Source: Neobacillus massiliamazoniensis (GTDB taxonomy: Bacteria > Bacillota > Bacilli > Bacillales > Cytobacillaceae). From it: 64,000 nt of DNA. The stretch spans positions 620,001-684,000 of the forward strand of contig NZ_CVRB01000004.1 in the NCBI RefSeq assembly GCF_001048695.1, read 5' to 3'. This document shows positions 27,829 through 38,198 of this stretch, piece after piece (positions within the stretch are counted from its first letter, which is position 1; the number at the start of each line of letters is the position of its first letter). The notes below the pieces were generated by a model. It did no database searches. It had not been told where the DNA came from and saw only the letters and a list, made by a program, of their open reading frames with translations. The position numbers and the translations under genes were made by a program.

Positions 27829-28884
27829 TTATTTTTTTGCATATGCAACCGGAATATATAATACCTGACCTTCAAATACATCATGATTGATTTCAAGATT
27901 GTTTACCTTGAGCAGATTTTGCACCGTTATATGATAGCGGTCTGCAATACTATCCACCGTATCTCCTCTTTGAACAATACATACCTTTAATTTAGCCTGT
28001 TCTGAGTTCTCATCCTTGCGGGCAAAAAACTCTGTCAGCGTCATGCTTTTCTTTTTGAACAATTTATTCTTTATTTTCTCTTTCAAATCATGTTCAGGGG
28101 ATGATGAACTTTCTTCTTCAAAATGCTCCTTATGTTCAGGCACTGATTCAACGAAGAATTCCTCTTCCACTTCTACTTCCACTTTCACTTCAACATGCTT
28201 TTCATCACTTCTTGGCTGTTGATAGTACCATGGATATTCCTGTTGGTAGTTATGATGTTGCTGTGGTTGAAATGAAAAGTTAGGGAACTTCGGTAATTCT
28301 GCGACACTTTCCTCCTCTTGTTGCTTTCTCGCTTCTGCTTCAAACAGCAAGGGTTCCTCGTTATAACTTTCTTGATCGGCGTATGGTTCTTCTTCAGAAT
28401 ACTCATCTTCACTGCGGTGAAGTACCTCAAGCTCAAGAATTTCTTCTTGCTGCTCGGCCCCATACAAACCACTGATCGTCAGCTCAGCTGATAACTTTAA
28501 ACAGCTTCGCTCTGGCAGGGAATAATCAAACGATTCCACCAGAACATCAATATCATAAATACTTTGTATTCGATTATTTGGAATGGTAATATCTACTGGA
28601 AAGCGATGTGAAAAATCACAATTTCCTTCTTCACGTTCTTCCACACTTTCAACAAACTTTTGCGATTTTTCCCCTTCCTCCTCGCTTGTATGCTCGGCAT
28701 CATGGCTTTTATATTCTCCCGTTAGTACAAGCGAACCGCGTATCGTAACATATTGATCATTCTCCTGGATAGTAATGTCTGGATCCAAGGATATCGAAAC
28801 AAGCTCTTCGACTTCCTGTCCTTTTCTAAACCACAAAGCTTCTTCCAAGGAAAATCGTAAGGACGATTGGTTCTCCTGAGACAA
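27829..28884 (-). CDS. spoVID: Spore coat assembly protein SpoVID (LysM)
   Basis: Morphogenetic protein needed for the coat to encase the spore, working with SpoIVA and SafA. The TTG start at 28884 follows AAGGAGGAG and gives 351 residues. The N-terminal region (about 1-150, LRFSLEEALWFRKGQEVEELVSISLDPDI) matches SpoVID. The middle is Glu- and Gln-rich with low complexity. A C-terminal LysM domain occupies about 299-346 (VQRGDTVDSIADRYHITVQN). It is much shorter than the 575-residue B. subtilis protein because the acidic middle is short, which is common outside the subtilis group. Confidence 0.9.
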   Translation of the reverse strand: MSQENQSSLRFSLEEALWFRKGQEVEELVSISLDPDITIQENDQYVTIRGSLVLTGEYKSHDAEHTSEEEGEKSQKFVESVEEREEGNCDFSHRFPVDITIPNNRIQSIYDIDVLVESFDYSLPERSCLKLSAELTISGLYGAEQQEEILELEVLHRSEDEYSEEEPYADQESYNEEPLLFEAEARKQQEEESVAELPKFPNFSFQPQQHHNYQQEYPWYYQQPRSDEKHVEVKVEVEVEEEFFVESVPEHKEHFEEESSSSPEHDLKEKIKNKLFKKKSMTLTEFFARKDENSEQAKLKVCIVQRGDTVDSIADRYHITVQNLLKVNNLEINHDVFEGQVLYIPVAYAKK

Positions 28885-28969
28885 AGCGACTCCTCCTTTC
28901 GTTTCATATCACGCAAAAAATCACTATGTCACTTACACTCTATGAGGCGTTATGATTAATTATGATAAG

Positions 28970-29006
28970 TAAAAAAAGAAAAACACTCGCTAGCTAGTCG
29001 AGTGTT
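28970..29006 (-). terminator. Terminator of serine hydrolase gene
   Basis: AACACTCG (28982-28989) pairs with CGAGTGTT (28999-29006). The hairpin includes the TAG stop codon and is followed on the minus strand by TTTTCTTTTTTT. Confidence 0.85.
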
Positions 29007-30184
29007 AAATGACCTCTAACTTGATGACTATCAAGATTAGGAGATTCTTTTACAATTTGATAAATGTCATTAACATAGTAATCAATAACCATGCCTTGCC
29101 GTTTTTCATTTAGTAATAAAACAACGGACGTATTGTCATTATAATAATAAGAATGCATTGAATACCATCCACCTAAAACCCCTATACTATACACTGAAGT
29201 TCCATTATTATACATCCCTAACCCATATTTAGATACCGGTGATGGTGTCATCATTTGTGCAAGACTTTCTTTTGAGACAAGCTCACCGTCCATTAAAGCT
29301 TGATCAAACAAAGATAAATTATATGGTGTTGAGTAAATATCACCGCAGCTAAATAACGGATATGGACTTATAGATTGGAACGTTTCGACATTATTCTCCT
29401 TTTTCAGATGGCTTTCAGACGTATATGGAACAGGATGATCATGTGTAATAAACCCCGTATCGTTTAGATGGACCTTATCAATGATATTTTTTTGAATAAA
29501 TTCATGTAGCGGGGTACCGGATACTTTTTCTACCAAATAGCCAAGAACAATATAATTGGCATCAAGATAATCCCATTTAGCTCCTGGCTGAAATTTGACG
29601 GGTGATTTTTGAATTGTCTGGACTAATTTTAACGGTGTCGTATCTCCATTATGCCAATGGTAGGCTGGGATTCCCGATGTATGGGTTAAGAAATTATATA
29701 TTTTAATTTGATTTCCATTCGGAAAATTCGGAATATACTTCGAAATTGGATCTTGAATATCTAATTTATGCTGATCCTGCAGCATCATAATACTTGTTGC
29801 CACAAACATTTTCGTGATGGAACCGATTGGGTAAGTAGTTGAAGGTTGATTTAACAGTTTCTTCTCCTCATTTGCGTAGCCAACACCTTCTTGAAAAAGA
29901 ACGTGTTTGTTTTTGACCACTGAAACACTGCCACTTAAGTTTTTAGCTAGTAAATATTCGCGGATTTTTTTCTTTAAATCTTCTTCGTTGCGGCGTTCCA
30001 TTTCCATTTTAATTTCCTTTTCCATTTCCACTTGATCCGTAGATATTTTTATTTTATTCTCACTTTTTGTTGCCTGGACTGGTTTTTCTACCCTTTTGCT
30101 ACTATATAAAGGGTTCTCACAAGCACTCAAATTAACTGCAACGATGACAATTAAAAGGAGTAAACCTATATTTTTTAATTTCAT
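28994..30184 (-). CDS. Beta-lactamase-fold serine hydrolase lipoprotein
   Basis: Secreted lipoprotein of the class C beta-lactamase/DD-peptidase fold. The 396 residues start with a lipoprotein signal (hydrophobic run and lipobox LSAC, Cys at about 22), then a charged spacer (about 35-75), then the hydrolase domain. The SxxK nucleophile motif is SITK (in IGSITKMFVATS). The second motif, normally YxN, reads YLD (in WDYLDANYIVLGYLVEK), and the third, normally HxG or KTG, appears as VLGGW. Wall-peptide cleavage or esterase activity are possible, but substrate cannot be told. It is an insertion between spoVID and hemL relative to B. subtilis and has its own terminator. Confidence 0.85.
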   Translation of the reverse strand: MKLKNIGLLLLIVIVAVNLSACENPLYSSKRVEKPVQATKSENKIKISTDQVEMEKEIKMEMERRNEEDLKKKIREYLLAKNLSGSVSVVKNKHVLFQEGVGYANEEKKLLNQPSTTYPIGSITKMFVATSIMMLQDQHKLDIQDPISKYIPNFPNGNQIKIYNFLTHTSGIPAYHWHNGDTTPLKLVQTIQKSPVKFQPGAKWDYLDANYIVLGYLVEKVSGTPLHEFIQKNIIDKVHLNDTGFITHDHPVPYTSESHLKKENNVETFQSISPYPLFSCGDIYSTPYNLSLFDQALMDGELVSKESLAQMMTPSPVSKYGLGMYNNGTSVYSIGVLGGWYSMHSYYYNDNTSVVLLLNEKRQGMVIDYYVNDIYQIVKESPNLDSHQVRGHLTLD

Positions 30185-30380
30185 TCAACCTACACAACTT
30201 TCCCTATTATTTTACAAAAATCAAAATTTCTAGCATATTATAGCATACCGATTTATTCTTAATAAGTACTTTAAAAAGATTTTTTTTATGTAAACTGTGT
30301 TAAAAATTGATGTACTTGCACTCCTCTTTAATCGATAAGAATTCAAAAAAAAGCATGACTGTGTTTGACCAAAAAATAAG

Positions 30381-30496
30381 AGGGTGCCTCACAACAAAGA
30401 GTCAGACCCCTCAACCTACAATTTATAGCTAATCTTTGCATAATCAACTATATATTGAGTGTTTAGCGAGGGATCTGACCCTTTTGAGACATCCTC
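30381..30496. repeat. Palindromic intergenic element, copy 2
   Basis: Second member of the element at 16070-16183: identical over 37 bases (ACAAAGAGTCAGACCCC onward to TTTATAGCT), with similar ends (GGTGCCTCACAA on the left, TTTTGAGACATCCTC on the right). It sits just downstream of hemL, where its stem may terminate the heme operon. Confidence 0.9.
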
Positions 30497-30505
30497 AATG
30501 TTCTA

Positions 30506-31792
30506 TTATTTTAATTTGGAAAAAGCAATTTCTGCTGCATGAATCGTTTTTTCAATATCCGCATCAGAATGTTCAGTGGATAAGAACAAACCTTCGAATT
30601 GTGATGGAGGCAAGAAGACGCCCTGTTCAGCCATTTCACGATAATAAGAAGCAAAAAATTCCAAGTTCGATGTCTTTGCTTTTTCATAATTGATGACAGG
30701 TTCATTAGTAAAGAAGAAGCCAATCATCGAGCCTGCACGGTTAAAGGTAATCGGAATGTCATATTTCGCTGCCGCAGCCTTAAAGCCAGCCTCCAGCATG
30801 TCCCCTTTGCGAATAAACTCCTGATAATGCTCTGGAGTTACCTGGCTTAATGTTTCAAAACCAGCCGTCATCGCCAGCGGGTTGCCAGACAGTGTGCCTG
30901 CCTGATAGATGGGACCGCTTGGCGCGATCTGTTCCATAATTTCCGCTTTTCCACCGTAAGCTCCAACCGGAAGTCCTCCACCGATTACTTTTCCTAAACA
31001 GGTTATATCAGGTGTGATACCGAAATAGCCTTGTCCACAGTTGTAGCCGACACGGAAGCCAGTCATGACTTCATCGAAAATTAGCAGTGCCCCGTATTGG
31101 GTAGTAACTTCACGAAGTCCTTCTAAAAATCCCGGAAGCGGTGGTACAACCCCCATATTGCCGGCAACGGGTTCAACGATGATGGCAGCTATGTCTTCAC
31201 CATATTGTTCAAAGGCATATTTAACACCTTCAAGGTCATTATATTGTACTGTAATCGTATTTTTGGCAATTCCCTCTGGTACCCCTGGGCTGTCTGGGAG
31301 CCCAAGGGTTGCTACACCGGAGCCTGCTTTGATTAATAATGAATCACCATGACCATGATAGCAGCCTTCGAATTTCAAAATTAAGTTGCGACCAGTATAC
31401 CCTCTCGCTAAACGGAGGGCACTCATCGTAGCCTCTGTTCCGGAATTGACCATCCTGATGACTTCAATTGATGGAACCCGTTCTATAACAAGCTTCGCTA
31501 ATTCATTTTCCATTAAGGTTGGTGCACCAAAGCTTGTACCCATTTCCGTCACTTTTTTCAGTGCTTCGACAACACGATCATTCGTATGGCCGAGAATTAA
31601 TGGTCCCCATGAAAGCACATAGTCAATATATTCATTTCCATCTAAATCATATATTTTCGATCCTTTTCCTCTTTCCATGAAAATCGGATTCATTTTCACA
31701 GACTTAAAAGCACGAACCGGGCTGTTGACACCACCGGGCATAAGGGGTTTAGCTACTTTAAAGGCTTCAATCGATTTTGAATACGAACGCAT
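30506..31792 (-). CDS. hemL: Glutamate-1-semialdehyde 2,1-aminomutase
   Basis: PLP/PMP enzyme that converts glutamate-1-semialdehyde to 5-aminolevulinate. The 428 residues (B. subtilis 430) include [27 protein letters not shown], the [10 protein letters not shown] cofactor motif and the PLP lysine in [11 protein letters not shown]. It is the last gene of hemAXCDBL, 25 bp after hemB. A palindromic element follows its stop codon. Confidence 0.97.
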   Translation of the reverse strand: MRSYSKSIEAFKVAKPLMPGGVNSPVRAFKSVKMNPIFMERGKGSKIYDLDGNEYIDYVLSWGPLILGHTNDRVVEALKKVTEMGTSFGAPTLMENELAKLVIERVPSIEVIRMVNSGTEATMSALRLARGYTGRNLILKFEGCYHGHGDSLLIKAGSGVATLGLPDSPGVPEGIAKNTITVQYNDLEGVKYAFEQYGEDIAAIIVEPVAGNMGVVPPLPGFLEGLREVTTQYGALLIFDEVMTGFRVGYNCGQGYFGITPDITCLGKVIGGGLPVGAYGGKAEIMEQIAPSGPIYQAGTLSGNPLAMTAGFETLSQVTPEHYQEFIRKGDMLEAGFKAAAAKYDIPITFNRAGSMIGFFFTNEPVINYEKAKTSNLEFFASYYREMAEQGVFLPPSQFEGLFLSTEHSDADIEKTIHAAEIAFSKLK

Positions 31793-31817
31793 CCTATTCC
31801 CTCTTTTCCAATAATGT

Positions 31818-32798
31818 TTATTCGTCTTCTTTTAACCAGCTGATCGCATCTTTTGCATGGTAGGTAATAATGAGATCAGCACCGGCGCGCTTCATGCCGA
31901 TTAACATTTCAAGAACGGTCTTTTTCTCGTCAATCCAGCCGTTTTGAGCAGCCGCTTTAATCATGGCATACTCACCGCTAACATTGTAAACAACTACTGG
32001 AAGGTTAAAATTATTTTTGACATCCCGAACGATATCAAGGTAAGGCATTCCAGGCTTCACAATTAAGAAGTCTGCACCTTCTGCAACATCCGATTCTGCT
32101 TCTCTAAATGCTTCCATCCGGTTTGCAGGGTCCATTTGATAAGTTTTCCGGTCGCCAAACTGCGGTGCACCCTCTGCTGCTTCCCGGAAAGGTCCATAAA
32201 ATGCGGATGCATATTTCACTGCATAAGACATAACCGGTACTTCCGTAAATCCAGCTTCATCCAATCCAGCACGGATGGCGGTAACGAACCCGTCCATCAT
32301 ATTGGAAGGAGCAATAATATCTGCTCCAGCTTTTGCCTGACTTACTGCTGTTTTAACAAGCAATTCAAGAGATGGGTCGTTGAGGATTTTTTCACCTTCT
32401 ACTACCCCGCAATGGCCGTGGCTTGTATATTCACACAAGCATGTATCGGCAACAATGATGATATCCGGAAATTTTTCTTTAATAAAACGGGTTGCAACTT
32501 GGACGATGCCATGATCATGGTATGCTTGTCCGCCACACTCATCTTTCGTTGCTGGGATTCCGAATAATAAAACAGACTTAATCCCGTGAGCAACGATGTC
32601 TTCCATTTCTGCTTGAAGATGGTCCATTGAAACCTGGAACACTCCTGGCATGGAAGATACTTCTTTGCGAACATTTTCTCCTTCAATAATAAATAATGGA
32701 TAAATAAAGTCCTCAGCCCGTAAATGATTTTCCCTGACAAGTGCACGCATATTGGCACTTGAGCGAAGGCGGCGATGACGTGAAAATTGAAGTTCCAT
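31818..32798 (-). CDS. hemB: Porphobilinogen synthase
   Basis: Condenses two 5-aminolevulinates to porphobilinogen. The 326 residues (B. subtilis 324) have the metal-binding cysteines in [15 protein letters not shown], the Schiff-base lysines in [16 protein letters not shown] and [13 protein letters not shown], and the N-terminal arm [17 protein letters not shown]. The cysteine-rich site indicates a zinc enzyme. It is in the heme operon between hemD and hemL. Confidence 0.97.
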   Translation of the reverse strand: MELQFSRHRRLRSSANMRALVRENHLRAEDFIYPLFIIEGENVRKEVSSMPGVFQVSMDHLQAEMEDIVAHGIKSVLLFGIPATKDECGGQAYHDHGIVQVATRFIKEKFPDIIIVADTCLCEYTSHGHCGVVEGEKILNDPSLELLVKTAVSQAKAGADIIAPSNMMDGFVTAIRAGLDEAGFTEVPVMSYAVKYASAFYGPFREAAEGAPQFGDRKTYQMDPANRMEAFREAESDVAEGADFLIVKPGMPYLDIVRDVKNNFNLPVVVYNVSGEYAMIKAAAQNGWIDEKKTVLEMLIGMKRAGADLIITYHAKDAISWLKEDE

Positions 32799-32847
32799 TT
32801 GTGAATACCCCCAAAATAATTTTCATGATGTTACTAGTTTATCACTT

Positions 32848-33627
32848 TTATTCACCATGTTCTAAATAAGTAATTGTACTTTTAATCATTTCTTTAACGG
32901 TATATTCTTTCGGTGAGGCATGAACAGGTAATCCGTATTCGTGAAGTTTTTTTTCGGTACTTGGACCAATGCAGCTAATAATACATTCTTTTAGCTGTTC
33001 TTCTAGTGCATAATCCTGTACAACCCCCATAAGGTGGTCAACCGTTGACGGACTGGTAAACATCAGAATATCGAGCTGTTTTTCCGCTAGCATCCTTGCT
33101 AATTTCTGACGGCTTTCCTCCGGCATGTAAGTTTCATAAATAATAACCTCATCGACATGGGCACCAAGTTCAGTAAGAGAGCCCGCAATATATTCTCTGG
33201 CAAGATTCCCTTTTGGGATCAGTACCCTCGAACTGCTTTTTATCAAGGGTGTAAACTCCTCCACGAAGCTTTCCGCCACAAAGGCTGTCGGGACAAACCC
33301 GACCTCCAATCCTTTTGCTGCAACAATTTCTGCCGTTTTCTTCCCAATTACGGCGATTTTCGGATCGTTTTTAACCGCAGCGATGGGAACCAAGGAAAAA
33401 AAAGTTTCAACCGCTACATTACTTGTGAAAATAATCCAATCATATGTATCCAATGCTTTGAGCACTGCTTCAAGGCACTGATTTTTCACGATGGGGCGAA
33501 AAGCAAGAAGAGGGATTTCAATTGGAATCCCTCCGTACTGCTTAACAAGCTGCGAAAAGGATTTCGCCTGCTTTTCTCCTCTTGGAACAAGCACTTTTTT
33601 TTCAAGAAGAGGTGAAGGTTTTAGCAT
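32848..33627 (-). CDS. hemD: Uroporphyrinogen-III synthase
   Basis: Closes hydroxymethylbilane to uroporphyrinogen III with inversion of ring D. The 259 residues form the two alternating Rossmann-like lobes of the family: [13 protein letters not shown] at the start, [40 protein letters not shown] and [16 protein letters not shown]. Sequence conservation is low, as usual. It overlaps the end of hemC by 7 bp, which supports translational coupling and the call. Confidence 0.94.
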   Translation of the reverse strand: MLKPSPLLEKKVLVPRGEKQAKSFSQLVKQYGGIPIEIPLLAFRPIVKNQCLEAVLKALDTYDWIIFTSNVAVETFFSLVPIAAVKNDPKIAVIGKKTAEIVAAKGLEVGFVPTAFVAESFVEEFTPLIKSSSRVLIPKGNLAREYIAGSLTELGAHVDEVIIYETYMPEESRQKLARMLAEKQLDILMFTSPSTVDHLMGVVQDYALEEQLKECIISCIGPSTEKKLHEYGLPVHASPKEYTVKEMIKSTITYLEHGE

Positions 33628-34562
33628 GATCCCTCAAGCTCCCGTTTCACTTTTTCAATAAGGTCTTTTGCCCCTTTTTCGATTAACTGGTCGGCGGCGT
33701 GAATCCCTAGCTCTTCCGGATTAAAGCCTCTAAGTTCCTCTTTGAACACAACTTGCCCTTCTGGGGAAGCTACGAGAACATCTAGGATAATTTCATCGTT
33801 TTCCTCAACACGGGCAAAACCAGCAATTGGTACTTGGCAGCCGCCCTCCATTTTTTGTAAGAAAGCCCGCTCTGCCCTTACGGCTCTTTCCGTTTTTTTG
33901 CACGTAAATTTTTCAAATAGCGCTAATAGCTCGCGGTCATCTTCACGGCATTCGATCGATAAAGCCCCTTGACCAACAGCTGGAATGCAAATATCTGTAT
34001 CTAAAAATTCAGTTACCGTCTCGGATGCCCAGCCAAGGCGTTTCAGTCCCGCAGCGGCTAATAGAATGGCATCGTACTCTTCTTCCTCTAATTTATTTAA
34101 TCTTGTATCGACATTTCCACGAATCCACTTGATTTCTAAATCCGGTCGTTTCATCAGCAATTGGGCACTACGGCGCAAACTGCTCGTACCAATAATCGAT
34201 CCTGGTTTTAAATCGGCTAATTTAATATGCCCCCTTGAAATGAGAGCGTCGCGATGATCTTCACGAAACGGAATACAGCCAATTGTCAGACCCTCCGGTA
34301 AGAAAGCAGGCATATCCTTCATACTATGTACTGCCATGTCAATCTCTTTATTTAGCATTTCCTGCTCAATTTCTTTTACAAATAGGCCCTTACCGCCTAC
34401 TTTAGAAAGGGTTACGTCTAACACTTTATCCCCTTTTGTGACGATTTCTTTTACTTCGAATTCAAACTGGTCTCCCCCAAGCTTTTTTAGCTGATCGATA
34501 ACCCAATTGGTTTGTGTTAAGGCAAGCTTGCTTCGTCTAGAACCTACTATTATTTTTCTCAT
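33621..34562 (-). CDS. hemC: Hydroxymethylbilane synthase (porphobilinogen deaminase)
   Basis: Polymerises four porphobilinogens to hydroxymethylbilane. The 313 residues include [20 protein letters not shown]-type [18 protein letters not shown] and the dipyrromethane-cofactor cysteine, Cys242, in [10 protein letters not shown]. Length matches B. subtilis HemC. It lies 17 bp after hemX and overlaps hemD. Confidence 0.97.
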   Translation of the reverse strand: MRKIIVGSRRSKLALTQTNWVIDQLKKLGGDQFEFEVKEIVTKGDKVLDVTLSKVGGKGLFVKEIEQEMLNKEIDMAVHSMKDMPAFLPEGLTIGCIPFREDHRDALISRGHIKLADLKPGSIIGTSSLRRSAQLLMKRPDLEIKWIRGNVDTRLNKLEEEEYDAILLAAAGLKRLGWASETVTEFLDTDICIPAVGQGALSIECREDDRELLALFEKFTCKKTERAVRAERAFLQKMEGGCQVPIAGFARVEENDEIILDVLVASPEGQVVFKEELRGFNPEELGIHAADQLIEKGAKDLIEKVKRELEGSC

Positions 34563-34578
34563 GAGAGCCTCCTAAGGT

Positions 34579-35412
34579 TTACCCGTACCAAAAATGAAAA
34601 GAAGATAATTTACCAAATAAGAAGAAGTTAATTAACACAATTAAAAAAGAAGCGACATTCCATAACGCTAATGACTTTCCAGCTTGCTCTTTCCCAATTC
34701 GTAAATACAAATAAATGCTATACGCGATTAATAACAGAAATGAGCCAATGATTTTTATATCATACCAAGGCATCCCAGGTAGCTTTAGAAAAGCCCACTG
34801 CAAGCCTAAAATTAGGCTTAACATCAGCATTGGAACACCGACAACTGCAAAAATATAAGACAATCGTTCTAATTGTTCTAAATCGGCAATTCTAATTAAT
34901 CTTTTTCCCCATTTCTTTCTTTTCAATAGGTCGTATTGAATGAGATACAACAGCGAAAAGACAAATGATAAAGAAAATGCTCCATAGGAAAGAATCGCCA
35001 TTGTAATATGGATCAAAAGCAGTTCAGAAATCAACTGCTTGCCCATTATATGTGAACCGTATTCTACCGGAGCAAATGTGTGAATCACCATAACGATAAA
35101 ACCAAGGATATTGGTAAAAAAAACGATAAAATCAACTTTTAATAAGTGGTTGATGATGACAGATAGGGTGATTAAGACCCACGTATAAAAATAAAGACCT
35201 TCCATGATCGTCAGAACGGGAAATCTCCCTGTCTTATACATATAAAAAATGAAAGATATTGTTTGTACAACCCATACAAACGCAAGTAACCAGAAGGCAA
35301 TCCGATTTGCCTTCCGGTTATGGTTTAGAAAATCGAAAAAATATAACAGCACACTGAAGGCATATAGAATGACTGTAAATTCATGCAGCCTTGTCATAAA
35401 GATGTTGGTCAT
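34579..35412 (-). CDS. hemX: HemX, CcsA-like integral membrane protein
   Basis: Polytopic membrane protein of the CcsA/ResC superfamily. In B. subtilis HemX lowers the level of glutamyl-tRNA reductase HemA. The 277 residues contain about eight membrane segments and match HemX at the N-terminus (RLHEFTVILYAFSVLLYFFDFL, NRKANRIAFW split over two segments). The WGxxWxWD heme motif of true cytochrome c assembly proteins is not evident. It lies 14 bp downstream of hemA. Confidence 0.92.
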   Translation of the reverse strand: MTNIFMTRLHEFTVILYAFSVLLYFFDFLNHNRKANRIAFWLLAFVWVVQTISFIFYMYKTGRFPVLTIMEGLYFYTWVLITLSVIINHLLKVDFIVFFTNILGFIVMVIHTFAPVEYGSHIMGKQLISELLLIHITMAILSYGAFSLSFVFSLLYLIQYDLLKRKKWGKRLIRIADLEQLERLSYIFAVVGVPMLMLSLILGLQWAFLKLPGMPWYDIKIIGSFLLLIAYSIYLYLRIGKEQAGKSLALWNVASFLIVLINFFLFGKLSSFHFWYG

Positions 35413-35425
35413 ACCCCTTTACCCC

Positions 35426-36769
35426 TTATGACTGAAAGGAAGCCTGCGGGACATTTACCATCGGAATATTGGGTTCGGCTGCTTTCGATTGTTGTTCCTG
35501 AACAGTATCTTCAATATTAAATATTTTCTTAAATAATTCCAAAGCCTCGTTGGCATTTGGTTGGGCAGCCAATTCCTTCACCTGTGAAATGGGATCCTTT
35601 AAAAGCTGGTTAATAATACTCTTTGTATGTTTATTTAATACTTTCCTGTCATGTTCAGATAAAGGAGCTAGCTTTCGCTCGAGGCTAACCATTGTTTCTG
35701 CTTGAATGGCTAATGCCTTTTCCCTTAGAGCTGAAATAACAGGAACCACACCAAGTAAACCAAGCCATTGCTTGAATTCAACGATTTCCTTTTCAATCAT
35801 CAGCATGATTTTTTCAGCTGCTTTCTTACGCTCTTGCAGATTAGCTTCGACAATCCCCTCTAAATCGTCGATATCGTATAAAAACACATTTTCCAGCTCA
35901 GCAATCTTGGGATCCAAGTCGCGGGGAACTGCAATATCGACCATAAACAATGGCTTGCCCTTCCGCATTTTTTCCACCTTCGCCATCATCTCTTTTGAAA
36001 TGACAATCTCGTTGGCGCCAGTAGAGCTAATGAGGATATCGGCATCCACTAAGGATGATTGTAGCTCTTCTAGCGTTTTGGCCTCTCCACCGAAACGATT
36101 CGCAAGATCCTTCGCCTTTTCAAAGGTCCGGTTAATAACCGTAACCTTTCGTACACCGTTTCCGTGCAGGTTCTGTGCCGCAAGCTCTCCCATTTTCCCT
36201 GCACCCAAAATTAACACATGCTTGCTTTGTAATGTTCCAAAAATTTTCTTAGCCAGTTCAACGGCAGCGTAGCTAATAGATACGGCATTAGCTCCGATTT
36301 CGGTCTCCGAATGTCCGCGTTTCCCTACGGTAATTGCCTGTTTAAACAGGTGATTAAAAATAGAACCGGTTGCCGCTTCCTGCTGCGCCAATAAAAAGCT
36401 TTCACGTACTTGGCCTAAAATTTGAGTTTCACCTAAAACCATCGATTGAAGTCCGCACGTTACTCTGAATAAATGATCAACTGCTCCATCCTCTTCATAC
36501 ACATAAAAATAAGGAGAAAACTCTGCTTGATCAAGTCCAAACCATTCCGACAGAAATTCTTTAATATAGTATCGGCCTGTATGTAGTTGATCAACTACAG
36601 CATAAATTTCCGTACGATTACACGTAGACAATATTATATTTTCAAAGATGCTTTTCTTGGTGTTTAATTTTTTAATGGCATCTACAAGGTCAGATTCACT
36701 AAATGTTAACCGCTCACGGATTTCAACAGGGGCAGTTTTATAGTTAAGACCCATCACTAATATATGCAT
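35426..36769 (-). CDS. hemA: Glutamyl-tRNA reductase
   Basis: First committed enzyme of the C5 heme pathway, reducing glutamyl-tRNA to glutamate-1-semialdehyde. The 447 residues contain catalytic Cys50 in [11 protein letters not shown], the tRNA-binding and channel region [10 protein letters not shown], the NADPH motif [13 protein letters not shown] and a C-terminal dimerisation helix. First gene of hemAXCDBL, with AAGGGGGGTG as ribosome site and a probable promoter just upstream. Confidence 0.97.
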   Translation of the reverse strand: MHILVMGLNYKTAPVEIRERLTFSESDLVDAIKKLNTKKSIFENIILSTCNRTEIYAVVDQLHTGRYYIKEFLSEWFGLDQAEFSPYFYVYEEDGAVDHLFRVTCGLQSMVLGETQILGQVRESFLLAQQEAATGSIFNHLFKQAITVGKRGHSETEIGANAVSISYAAVELAKKIFGTLQSKHVLILGAGKMGELAAQNLHGNGVRKVTVINRTFEKAKDLANRFGGEAKTLEELQSSLVDADILISSTGANEIVISKEMMAKVEKMRKGKPLFMVDIAVPRDLDPKIAELENVFLYDIDDLEGIVEANLQERKKAAEKIMLMIEKEIVEFKQWLGLLGVVPVISALREKALAIQAETMVSLERKLAPLSEHDRKVLNKHTKSIINQLLKDPISQVKELAAQPNANEALELFKKIFNIEDTVQEQQSKAAEPNIPMVNVPQASFQS

Positions 36770-36831
36770 TTGGAAAAGGACACCCCCCTTAAAAAGAACA
36801 ATACAAACTATTCTGATTATATCATGAGTAT

Positions 36832-36860
36832 ATTATACTATTTGCTCACAATTGTGAACA
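36832..36860 (-). promoter_or_regulatory. Candidate promoter and palindromic operator of hem operon
   Basis: A minus-strand TATAAT (plus 36832-36837) lies 63 bp before hemA. A weak -35 (TGTTCA, 36855-36860) is 17 bp away. A perfect 12-bp palindrome TCACAATTGTGA (36846-36857) overlaps the spacer and -35 box, placed to act as an operator. The regulator is unknown; it is not the PerR box pattern. Confidence 0.4.
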
Positions 36861-36887
36861 GAAAAGGAAACTATTGTGGTAAAATGA

Positions 36888-37012
36888 AAAGCAAAAGCGC
36901 CTTGGACATGGACTTAGTGCTAGACAAGCACTTCTCAAGGCTTTGCCTTCAAAAGCGATTGGCTGTAAAATTTAGAGCCCTTAGCCGCTGGAGCTAAACA
37001 ATTTTCAAATTT
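36888..37012. repeat. Degenerate dispersed element upstream of hemA
   Basis: Contains the family's landmarks in order: AAAAGCAAAAGCGCCTTG on the left, GGCTTTGCCTTC in the middle, and GCTGGAGCTAAACAATTTTC on the right (compare CTGGAGCTAGACAATTCTC at 50492). It is strongly diverged. Confidence 0.55.
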
Positions 37013-37099
37013 TTTATAATCGACAAAATCCTTCCTTATGTACCGTACCAAAAAAACTAACTAGATTCAAGTGAACCTTACTGGAAGTGGTGTTTTTAA

Positions 37100-37588
37100 A
37101 TGAAAAATCAACGAATTTTTACTGGAGTCATTTTAATTGGATTCGGCGCTTACTTTTTCCTACAACAATTAGGAATTACTATTTTTCAACAATTTTTTAC
37201 GTGGCCCACATTAATCATGATTGTTGGAATTGCCTTTTTAGGTCAAGGCTATGGCTCCAAAGAGGCAGAATCCATTCTTCCAGGCGTGATCATGACAGGT
37301 TTTGGCCTTCATTTTCATCTTGTCGGTCATGCTGCATTTTGGCCGCAAAATACAGTCGGTATGTTAATACTTATCATTTCAATTGGATTTTTTCTCCGCT
37401 TTCAAAAAACGGGCACTGGATTATCTCAAGCCTTCCTATTTTTCATCCTAGCGATCCTACTGCTATTTTATAATAAGCTTGCCGGACATTTGGGGATACT
37501 CCAACATGGCGTATCATTTATCGGGAAATTCTGGCCAGCACTTTTAATTGTTATTGGTTTCTATTTTTTACTAAAAAAGAAAAAATAA
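37100..37588 (+). CDS. ysxD: Small polytopic membrane protein (LiaF-TM-like), possible YsxD
   Basis: The 162-residue protein has about six hydrophobic segments in three repeats of a short two-helix unit. Its start, RIFTGVILIGFGAYFFLQQLG, is typical of LiaI/LiaF-type transmembrane domains. GGAAGTGGTG precedes the ATG. It lies between hemA and ysxC, the place of ysxD (165 residues) in B. subtilis, so it is probably that protein, but the symbol rests on position and size. Function unknown. It is read on the plus strand, against its neighbours, and shares a terminator with ysxC. Confidence 0.75.
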   Translation: MKNQRIFTGVILIGFGAYFFLQQLGITIFQQFFTWPTLIMIVGIAFLGQGYGSKEAESILPGVIMTGFGLHFHLVGHAAFWPQNTVGMLILIISIGFFLRFQKTGTGLSQAFLFFILAILLLFYNKLAGHLGILQHGVSFIGKFWPALLIVIGFYFLLKKKK

Positions 37589-37617
37589 ACGCCCTGAAAA
37601 TCGGGGCGTTTATTTTT
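37583..37617. terminator. Bidirectional terminator between ysxD-like gene and ysxC
   Basis: Perfect 12-bp stem (37583-37594 with 37604-37615) around a 9-base loop. It is A-rich on one side and followed by T-run on the other, and it overlaps the stop of the plus-strand gene. Confidence 0.9.
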
Positions 37618-38198
37618 TACATATAACTTTCAATGATAGACCATGCTTTATCTTTTCCTTCGCCTGTTTCTGATGAGAAAAGGATAATCTGGTCATTTTT
37701 ATCAAGGTCTAAGGTTTCACGTGTCACTTTTAAATGCTTTTGCCATTTTCCTTTTGGAATTTTATCCGCCTTTGTTGCAACGATCAAGCAAGGAATTTCA
37801 TAATGCTTTAAAAAATCATACATCATCACATCATCTTGGGTTGGCGGATGACGCAAATCAACAATAAGTACGCAAGCTTTTAATTGCTCGCGGGAAGTAA
37901 TATATGTTTCAATCATTTTCCCCCAAGCGGCCCGCTCCGTTTTTGATACTTTGGCATATCCATAGCCCGGAACATCTACAAAATGGAGAACTTCATTGAT
38001 TAAAAAGAAATTTAATGTTTGCGTTTTACCAGGTTTTGACGAGGTCCTGGCCAAGCTTTTTCGATTCAGCATCTTATTGATAAACGAAGATTTCCCTACA
38101 TTTGAACGGCCGGCAAGGGCAAATTCAGGAATTTCCGTTTCCGGATACTGCTCTGGTTTAACCGCACTAATGACTATATCTGCACTTGTTACTTTCAC
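37617..38198 (-). CDS. ysxC: Ribosome biogenesis GTPase YsxC/EngB
   Basis: Essential GTPase for late assembly of the 50S subunit. The 193 residues (B. subtilis 195) show GRSNVGKSS (G1, about 30-38), the switch with [18 protein letters not shown] (G3), [10 protein letters not shown] (G4) and FSSETGEG (G5). The start overlaps the end of lonA by 4 bp, as in the lonA-ysxC arrangement of Bacillus. Confidence 0.97.
   Translation of the reverse strand: MKVTSADIVISAVKPEQYPETEIPEFALAGRSNVGKSSFINKMLNRKSLARTSSKPGKTQTLNFFLINEVLHFVDVPGYGYAKVSKTERAAWGKMIETYITSREQLKACVLIVDLRHPPTQDDVMMYDFLKHYEIPCLIVATKADKIPKGKWQKHLKVTRETLDLDKNDQIILFSSETGEGKDKAWSIIESYM

Noticed and set aside
36764..36997. Plus-strand 77-codon ORF upstream of hemA
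   Set aside because: It spans the hemA promoter and a degenerate repeat element and has no plausible ribosome site.
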